Part shown: positions 23,400 through 27,784 of the stretch, piece by piece | Numbering within the stretch: position 1 is the first letter of the stretch | Layout: each line of letters opens with the position of its first letter | Origin: Pectinatus sp. | GTDB taxonomy: Bacteria; Bacillota; Negativicutes; Selenomonadales; Selenomonadaceae | DNA: 27,784 nucleotides | NCBI GenBank assembly: GCA_020025135.1 | Contig: JAHHSQ010000020.1 | Span: 1 to 27,784, forward strand | Reading direction: 5' to 3' | Made by a program: the position numbers and the translations under genes | The notes under the pieces: model-generated | Database searches by the model: none | What the model was told of the DNA's origin: nothing | Seen by the model: only the letters and a program-made list of their open reading frames with translations

Positions 23400-24236
23400 T
23401 CAGTTTATTTGTTTGCCGAAAGCTGGCGCCAATTCTGATATTTCATACTGTAACGTACTGTAATGAGGTAAGGTTAAAGATTGTCTACCATCACTAAGAG
23501 CTTTTTCTGGTTGTGGATGAATTTCCACCATCACTCCATCTAACCCAGCAGCCAAACTAGCTTTTACCATAGGATTAATTAATTCCCAATGTCCAGTTCC
23601 ATGGCTAGGGTCAGCAATCACTGGAAAACTCGTCATATTTCTAGCGACAACGGCACTAGCCAAGTCCAATGTATTGCGCGTAGCTTGAGAAAAAGTGCGA
23701 ATACCTCGCTCACAGAGAATTATCTTGTCATTGCCGCCAGTTGCTATATAATCAGCAGCCCCCAGCCACTCATCGATTGTGGCAGCAAAACCCCGTTTTA
23801 AAAGCACTGGCTTCCTACATTGCCCCAAAGCTCGCAAGAGAGAAAAATTCTGCATATTACGAGCCCCTACCTGTAATACATCAGCATATTCGGCTACCTG
23901 TGGTAAACTTTCTACATCAATTACTTCTGTCACGACATTTAAGCTATATTTATCTCCCATTTGCCGGAGCAATTTTAACCCTTCTAATGCTAACCCTTGA
24001 AAAGAGTGTGGAGACGTGCGAGGTTTATAGGCCCCCCCTCGCAAAAAATGTGCCCCTAAAGAATGAAGTAACTTAGCCACTGCTTCTAATTGGATGGCAC
24101 TTTCTACTGCACATGGTCCAGCAATAAGCGTAAAAGAACCAGCACCTACCTGAGTACCATTAATTAACAGTCGCCTACCATTTTCTGCGGGTAATACTTT
24201 ATCTAAATACACAGAATCATTCACCTTACTTATCAT
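23400..24236 (-). CDS. aroF: 3-deoxy-7-phosphoheptulonate synthase (DAHP synthase, type I-beta core)
   Basis: A 278-residue enzyme for the first step of the shikimate pathway, condensing PEP and erythrose 4-phosphate. Core motifs: IAGPCAVES (about 38-46), GGAYKPRTSPHSFQG (about 67-81), LKRGFAATIDEW (about 147-158), RTFSQATRNTLDL and DPSHGTGHWELI (about 213-224). The family is close to KDO8P synthase, but the KPRTSP and DPSHGTGH motifs favour DAHP synthase. It has no N-terminal ferredoxin-like or chorismate mutase regulatory domain, so it is probably insensitive to aromatic amino acids. Start: adjacent TTG (24239) and ATG (24236); no strong ribosome site, ATG preferred. Confidence 0.9.
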   Translation of the reverse strand: MISKVNDSVYLDKVLPAENGRRLLINGTQVGAGSFTLIAGPCAVESAIQLEAVAKLLHSLGAHFLRGGAYKPRTSPHSFQGLALEGLKLLRQMGDKYSLNVVTEVIDVESLPQVAEYADVLQVGARNMQNFSLLRALGQCRKPVLLKRGFAATIDEWLGAADYIATGGNDKIILCERGIRTFSQATRNTLDLASAVVARNMTSFPVIADPSHGTGHWELINPMVKASLAAGLDGVMVEIHPQPEKALSDGRQSLTLPHYSTLQYEISELAPAFGKQIN

Positions 24237-24278
24237 CAACCTATATTGTAAAATAATTTCATAACTGTTCAGAGGCTT

Positions 24279-24307
24279 ATTGTACCAAAAGCGACTAAAT
24301 TACTCAA
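24279..24307 (-). promoter_or_regulatory. SigA-type promoter of the aroF-prmA-rsmE-mtaB operon
   Basis: Minus strand: -35 TTGAGT (24302-24307), 17-base spacer, -10 TACAAT (24279-24284). It lies between the hpf terminator and the DAHP synthase start. Confidence 0.65.
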
Positions 24308-24323
24308 GATTAATTGTTTAAAC

Positions 24324-24357
24324 AAAAAGGGTGCTTCTCCCGAAGGAGAAACACCCC
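24324..24357 (-). terminator. Terminator of hpf
   Basis: 12-bp stem GGGTGTTTCTCC/GGAGAAGCACCC with a TTCG loop and one G-U pair, then five Ts on the minus strand. About 20 bases after the hpf stop. Confidence 0.9.
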
Positions 24358-24375
24358 GAAGCAAACCTCTTAAAA

Positions 24376-24915
24376 TTATTGTTGTGGTTCAATGAGGCCG
24401 TAATTACCATCCCAACGCCGATAAACAACACAAACATCTTCGGTTCTATCGTCGCGGAAAACAAAGAATTCGTGGTTGAGCAAGTTCATCTGCATGATAG
24501 CTTCTTGAACCCCCATAGGTTTCAATACAAAGCGCTTGGCTTTAATAACTGGATACTCACCTAATGGTTCTGCTTCCGAAGCTGGGATACCTTCAATCGC
24601 TTCTTCTCTTAATCCACCCTTATGCAGACGCTGTTTCAATTTATTCTTGTACTTACGAACTTGGCGTTCCAATTTATCTGTAACCAAATCAATGGATGTA
24701 TACATATCCGCTGTGGATTCCTCACCGCGAATGATGACATTTTGTACAGGCACAGTAACTTCTACAATATGTTTCCCCTTAATTACTGTCAACAAAACTG
24801 TAATTTCATCTACACCTTCGAAATATTTGGTAATTTTGCCCACTTTTTTTTCTACATAGTCACGTAATGCTGGTGTTATCTCTATATTCTTTCCTCTGAT
24901 AGTGAACTTTGCCAT
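24376..24915 (-). CDS. hpf: Ribosome hibernation promoting factor, long form
   Basis: A 179-residue long-form HPF that dimerises ribosomes into 100S particles in slow growth. N-terminal S30AE domain (about 1-98) starts MAKFTIRGKNIEITPALRDYVEKK; the C-terminal dimerisation domain (about 122-179) has KRFVLKPMGVQEAIMQMNLL and HEFFVFRD. The linker is about 25 residues. The ATG at 24915 has AAAGGTG upstream. Only 58 bases separate it from the IS200/IS605-type element, and those bases show no -10-like sequence, so transcription probably starts in or beyond the element. Confidence 0.96.
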   Translation of the reverse strand: MAKFTIRGKNIEITPALRDYVEKKVGKITKYFEGVDEITVLLTVIKGKHIVEVTVPVQNVIIRGEESTADMYTSIDLVTDKLERQVRKYKNKLKQRLHKGGLREEAIEGIPASEAEPLGEYPVIKAKRFVLKPMGVQEAIMQMNLLNHEFFVFRDDRTEDVCVVYRRWDGNYGLIEPQQ

Positions 24916-24973
24916 ATCTCTTCAACACCTTTCTCCAATTTGCGAAACAAGCATTGCGCCGTTTCTCAGCCCT

Positions 24974-25085
24974 TTGACATACTCCCCACGGCTAAAGCCG
25001 AGGGATTCTGGGATATTAGCAAACCTTGCCTACTGAAATAGCAGGTCTTACGAGTTCTCTCCACAATGGACAATGCCCTGCCCAT
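24974..25085 (-). ncRNA. Possible omega-RNA-like scaffold of the element's right end
   Basis: About 110 bases before the TCAA end can form successive hairpins on the minus strand: GGGCATTGTCC region, CCTGC-TATTTCA-GTAGG (25026-25042), and the terminal CCCTCGGC hairpin. TnpB elements of this group make a guide RNA from exactly this place, with the guide read from the flank after the end. No TnpB is encoded here, so any function would need one elsewhere. Expression is unproven. Confidence 0.35.
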
Positions 25086-25125
25086 TTTTATGATTAGATT
25101 TGTATGTTATCTTGCTCATGCCTAT

Positions 25126-25154
25126 ATAATAATGTGCAGATATATAACTTACAA
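25126..25154 (-). promoter_or_regulatory. Promoter-like sequence inside the element, facing hpf
   Basis: Minus strand: -35 TTGTAA (25149-25154), 17-base spacer, -10 TATTAT (25126-25131). It would transcribe the element's right end and then hpf. Confidence 0.45.
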
Positions 25155-25249
25155 CTATATACTATAATCCACCTCCAATTGCTTACGCAAATTCAGTGGA
25201 TATACCTTATATCCCCATGCCTAAAGGCGGGGGCTTTACGGCACTTGCG

Positions 25250-25407
25250 GTAACAAACAATTACACAACTACAGTCGATAGAAAAACAACGACATCATCT
25301 CGTTCCACTCTATCTATTGTCATTATAGCATATATTCTTCTTTATGTGAACTACTGATAAAATATCTAAAGTGTATTACTGATATTTTTCTTAATTTTCT
25401 AAATAAT
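25250..25407. other. AT-rich intergenic stretch between the element and the pilus-type genes
   Basis: Together with 24916-25249 this makes a gap of nearly 500 bases without a gene. Apart from the element, and the promoter at its right border, I see no ORF with a ribosome site, tRNA or clear hairpin here. Confidence 0.6.
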
Positions 25408-25436
25408 TTGACATATGGTATTTTTTTCTATATACT
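25408..25436 (+). promoter_or_regulatory. SigA promoter of the PilP/GspC-like and secretin genes
   Basis: Exact -35 TTGACA (25408-25413), 17-base spacer, -10 TATACT (25431-25436), about 50 bases before the ATG at 25486. The in-frame TTG at 25408 is part of this -35 box, so it is not a start codon. Confidence 0.75.
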
Positions 25437-25485
25437 ACAAACAATATTAGTCTTTTTATTACTATTATGTGAAAAGGTCAATATC

Positions 25486-26001
25486 ATGTTTATTAAAAAT
25501 TTTTTAAATAAGTTTTCTCAATTTTCTGTCTTTTTTAAGCGTAATAAATACTTGTGCTTACTCAGTACCTTAATATTATCCTGCTACCTAGTAATTACAA
25601 CTACTGAAGAAGCCAATATACCATCACCATCCGTAACACCTAGTAGAGGCATCACTGGCAAAATAATTTATCCTCTTTCCCAAACAGTTCCCATGTATGA
25701 CATCTTTCCAGCACAAAATATCCTATCAGTTACTGAACCAAAAATCGAAACTGAAGCTACCAAATTCGCCACAACGTTATCAACCAATGATTCTTCGCCA
25801 CCATTAAAACTACTGGCAATAGTTGGTAAATCTGGCAAATATACCGCCCTTTTATATTTACCGAAAGAAAAGAGAGAATTCATCGTCCAAGTAGGTGATA
25901 AAGTCTTACAATATCGCTGCTTATCCATTTCGTCGAACCAAGTTATTTTGCAAAATAAACATGGGAAAAATTTAACCTGTCAATTCGTTACTACATATTA
26001 A
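25486..26001 (+). CDS. PilP/GspC-like inner-membrane protein
   Basis: A 171-residue protein with a short cytoplasmic N-terminus, one transmembrane helix (about 20-38), a Pro/Ser/Thr-rich periplasmic linker (about 40-105) and a small C-terminal beta domain (about 108-171). The pattern LKLLAIVGKSGKYTALLYL then VQVGDKVLQYRCLSISSNQVIL is like the homology region of GspC and PilP, which contacts the N-terminal domain of secretins. No family name is recognisable with certainty. ATG at 25486 has AAAAGG at eight bases. The secretin gene follows within about 27 bases, which supports the partner role. Confidence 0.7.
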   Translation: MFIKNFLNKFSQFSVFFKRNKYLCLLSTLILSCYLVITTTEEANIPSPSVTPSRGITGKIIYPLSQTVPMYDIFPAQNILSVTEPKIETEATKFATTLSTNDSSPPLKLLAIVGKSGKYTALLYLPKEKREFIVQVGDKVLQYRCLSISSNQVILQNKHGKNLTCQFVTTY

Positions 26002-26028
26002 ATCCTTCAAGAAAGGACTATATTGCCA

Positions 26029-27189
26029 ATGCCATTAAAAAAATTTTGCACTTTATTTATTTTTATTTTTTATCTTTGTCAGGCCATGCCATTAGAAGCT
26101 ATTGATGTACAAGCTCACAATACTGATATTCGCTCATTTTTAAGCCTATTAGCGAAAAATGAGGGCATAAATATGATTATCTCCCCCGATATATCTGGTT
26201 CTCTTTCTCTACATTTATCAAATGTATCGATATCTGAAATTTTCGACTCTTTAAGTAAATTAAAAAATTTATCATTTTGGCAAAAAAATGGTATATTATT
26301 AGTGGACGGTAACAAGTATTCTGTTGATAGAGCGAGTTTTTTTGTTTTTCCCCTCCACTATACCGATGTAGAAATCGCCTTTCAGACAGCTAAAACTATT
26401 CTGTACGATGAAAACAATACTTCTAACACTCCATCTCGTCTCTCCATAGATAAAAGTCACAATACGCTAATCCTCTACGGTACAGAGTCGGAAGCACAAA
26501 AAATACGCACCTTATTTAAAAATATGGATATGCCCGTTAAACAAGTGTCTCTCGAGGCTAAAATAGTTGCCCTAGAAAATAATGCCTCTAAAAAATTGGG
26601 AGCAACATGGCAGTGGTCTTCAAATAATCCGCCTCGCCCTGATAATATCATTTTTTCTCAGGACGGAAAAATGCCATTTAATTTTCTAACCACTTTAAAC
26701 CTCCTACTAACCGAGGGAAAGGCCAAAGTTTTAGCACGTCCTAATATAATCGCTTCCAATCAAAAGGAGGCAATTATCAATATCGGTGGTAGTGTCCCCA
26801 TCCCAACCACCAGTATCAATAATAACACCACCACTAATTCGTACGAATATCATGATACTGGCATTATTTTAAAATATACCCCCCGCATCAATGATGACAA
26901 CTCTCTTACAGCTTGTGTTTCTACTGAAGTGATTTCGCCGTATTACGTTTCCGATTTGAAAGCTTATCGCTTCAATAAACGCGCTGCTCACACTACAGTA
27001 TCCTTAAAAAACGGAGAAACAATGGTTATCGGCGGATTAATTAACAGTGAGGATGCTGAATCATGGTCTAAAATACCTTTTTTAGCTGATATTCCTCTCT
27101 TGGGCCATTTTTTTCGTTATTCACAAAAAACACACTCTAAAAACGAAATAATTATCTTTTTAACAGCGCATATTATTGATAAAATATAG
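26029..27189 (+). CDS. Short secretin (PilQ/GspD superfamily outer-membrane channel)
   Basis: A 386-residue secretin, about 200-300 residues shorter than common PilQ or GspD. The signal peptide covers about 1-25. An N0/STN-type domain (about 26-90) holds VQAHNTDIRSFLSLLAKNEG and ISPDISGSLSLHLSNVS. A single N1-like ring domain follows (about 100-170). The secretin core (about 175-386) has LARPNIIASNQKEAIINIGG, VPIPTTS, TGIILKYTPRI, VSLKNGETMVIGGLI and IPFLADIPLLGHFF. No C-terminal pilotin-binding tail or AMIN domains. ATG 26029 has GAAAGGA 11 bases before; TTG 26023 is possible. It forms an outer-membrane pore for a type IV pilus, competence or type II system; pilins and ATPase are not in this window. 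Confidence 0.93.
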   Translation: MPLKKFCTLFIFIFYLCQAMPLEAIDVQAHNTDIRSFLSLLAKNEGINMIISPDISGSLSLHLSNVSISEIFDSLSKLKNLSFWQKNGILLVDGNKYSVDRASFFVFPLHYTDVEIAFQTAKTILYDENNTSNTPSRLSIDKSHNTLILYGTESEAQKIRTLFKNMDMPVKQVSLEAKIVALENNASKKLGATWQWSSNNPPRPDNIIFSQDGKMPFNFLTTLNLLLTEGKAKVLARPNIIASNQKEAIINIGGSVPIPTTSINNNTTTNSYEYHDTGIILKYTPRINDDNSLTACVSTEVISPYYVSDLKAYRFNKRAAHTTVSLKNGETMVIGGLINSEDAESWSKIPFLADIPLLGHFFRYSQKTHSKNEIIIFLTAHIIDKI

Positions 27190-27241
27190 AGGTAAACCAT
27201 TATATTAAAAAAGGAGAAGCTATTTCTAGCAATAATAAACT

Positions 27242-27760
27242 ATGAGCAATTGTGATGTTCTATGGAATTTGACTTATGGACTCTATGCCTTAACAACTTT
27301 AGACGGCGACCGTCCCACCGGTTGTATAATCAACACTGCCATTCAAGTCACCAGTCAGCAACCACTGGTCGCTTTTAGCCTTAGCAAAGGAAATTTTACC
27401 CATGGTGCAATCCTCAAAAATAAACATTTTGCAATTTCTATTCTCTCGCAAAATATCAACCGAAATGTCATAGCAAAATTGGGATTTACTTCTGGTAAAA
27501 ACAGCGATAAATTTGCTGGTAATTTATTTACTTGGGAGTATTGGTCAGGATTGCCAATTATTTCGGAAAATATTTGTGGCGCGTTTTCTGCTGAACTCGT
27601 CTCTTGTATTGATGCTGAAACACACAGCATTTTTATCGGTCGCGTCCAGGATACCAAGTCCGTCGAAAATAATTTAATTCCTATGACCTATAAATATTAC
27701 CACGATGTCTTTAAGGGAAAAGCTCCTAAAAATGCCCCCACCTATCGTGGAGATATTTAA
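27242..27760 (+). CDS. Flavin reductase-like FMN-binding protein
   Basis: A 172-residue split-barrel flavoprotein of the flavin reductase-like family. The N-terminal NLTYGLYALTTLDGDRPTGCIINTAIQVTSQQPLVAFSLS pattern (about 9-48) is the FMN-binding part, and GNFTHGAILKNKHFAISILSQ (about 50-70) follows. In anaerobes such domains appear alone or fused to rubredoxin and take part in oxygen/flavin electron transfer, e.g. beside flavodiiron proteins; here it is alone with no rubredoxin part. An in-frame stop (27236-27238) lies two codons upstream, so this ATG is the first possible. The nearest ribosome site, AAGGAG (27211-27216), is 25 bases away, which is abnormal. Confidence 0.88.
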   Translation: MSNCDVLWNLTYGLYALTTLDGDRPTGCIINTAIQVTSQQPLVAFSLSKGNFTHGAILKNKHFAISILSQNINRNVIAKLGFTSGKNSDKFAGNLFTWEYWSGLPIISENICGAFSAELVSCIDAETHSIFIGRVQDTKSVENNLIPMTYKYYHDVFKGKAPKNAPTYRGDI

Positions 27761-27784
27761 AACTATTTGTATTACCTCTCTTAC

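Larger units (their letters stand above)
24974..25249 (-). mobile_element. IS200/IS605-type element without transposase (MITE-like) with omega-RNA-like right end
   Basis: A 276-bp element read on the minus strand. The left flank is TTAC (25250-25253), and the left hairpin is CCCCCGCC-TTTA-GGCATGGGG (25213-25233). The right hairpin is CCCTCGGC-TTTA-GCCGTGGGG (24984-25004), ending in TCAA (24974-24977). Both hairpins have TTTA loops and unpaired T bases, as in IS200/IS605 ends bound by TnpA. TTAC left and TCAA right are the cleavage sites known for IS608. No tnpA or tnpB is present; only a 23-codon ORF (25048-25119, MSKITYKSNHKN...) that might be fused remains of their ends. Boundaries depend on the IS608 analogy. 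Confidence 0.72.

Noticed and set aside
25048..25119. 23-codon ORF in the mobile element as a functional peptide
   Set aside because: No convincing ribosome site and most likely fused remnants of transposase/TnpB ends; kept only as a note in the element entry.
25408..25485. Extended N-terminus of the PilP/GspC-like protein from TTG 25408
   Set aside because: That TTG is inside the -35 box of a consensus promoter and has no ribosome site; ATG 25486 has one.

Overview
The window looks like a chromosomal segment of a low-GC, anaerobic, diderm Firmicute, most likely a Negativicute (Veillonellales/Selenomonadales). This is inferred from three things. Ribosome binding sites are strong AAGGAGG types and neighbourhoods are Firmicute-like (prmA-rsmE-mtaB...rpsU-yqeY; DUF116-rsmB-rlmN; rpmG-secE-nusG-rplK-rplA-rplJ-rplL). 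There is an outer-membrane secretin, which needs an outer membrane. There are anaerobe genes: rubrerythrin, a two-gene SufC/SufB system and a stand-alone flavin reductase. The genus cannot be fixed from this sequence alone.

Layout. 17-7061 (minus): one tightly coupled operon, fhaA-like, FHA membrane protein, PP2C phosphatase, SEDS polymerase, class B PBP, PASTA Ser/Thr kinase, then queC. Gene order matches the actinobacterial fhaA-fhaB-pstP-rodA-pbpA-pknB cluster and links phospho-signalling to peptidoglycan synthesis. 7117-7798: divergent promoters, then rubrerythrin (plus). 7870-12254 (minus): 3'-5' exonuclease, DUF116, rsmB, rlmN, apt. 12369-15782 (minus): ribosomal/transcription block rpmG-secE-nusG-rplK-rplA, an L10 leader with a visible terminator/antiterminator pair, rplJ-rplL. 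15876-16358 (minus): five tRNAs (Pro-CGG with its own promoter, then Thr-TGT, fMet, Thr-GGT, Met). 16483-18210 (plus): sufC-sufB. 18247-24915 (minus): a secreted protein of unknown function, yqeY, rpsU, hinT, mtaB, rsmE, prmA, DAHP synthase, long-form hibernation factor hpf.

24974-25249 holds a 276-bp IS200/IS605-type element with both hairpin ends, TTAC at the left flank and TCAA at the right end, but no transposase or TnpB gene. Its right end resembles an omega-RNA scaffold, and its best internal promoter points into hpf, 59 bases away. 25408-27189 (plus): a consensus promoter followed by a PilP/GspC-like inner-membrane protein and an unusually short secretin. A flavin reductase-like protein follows at the right edge.

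Several true starts are TTG or GTG (rpmG, secE, rlmN, sufB, probably mtaB, pbpA), so starts chosen by the longest ATG would be wrong in places. The observations most worth a second look are the guide-RNA-like orphan element upstream of hpf, the actinobacterial-order kinase/cell-wall operon, the minimal SufCB pair with a dyad at its predicted transcription start, the dyad in the hinT leader, and the short secretin pair.
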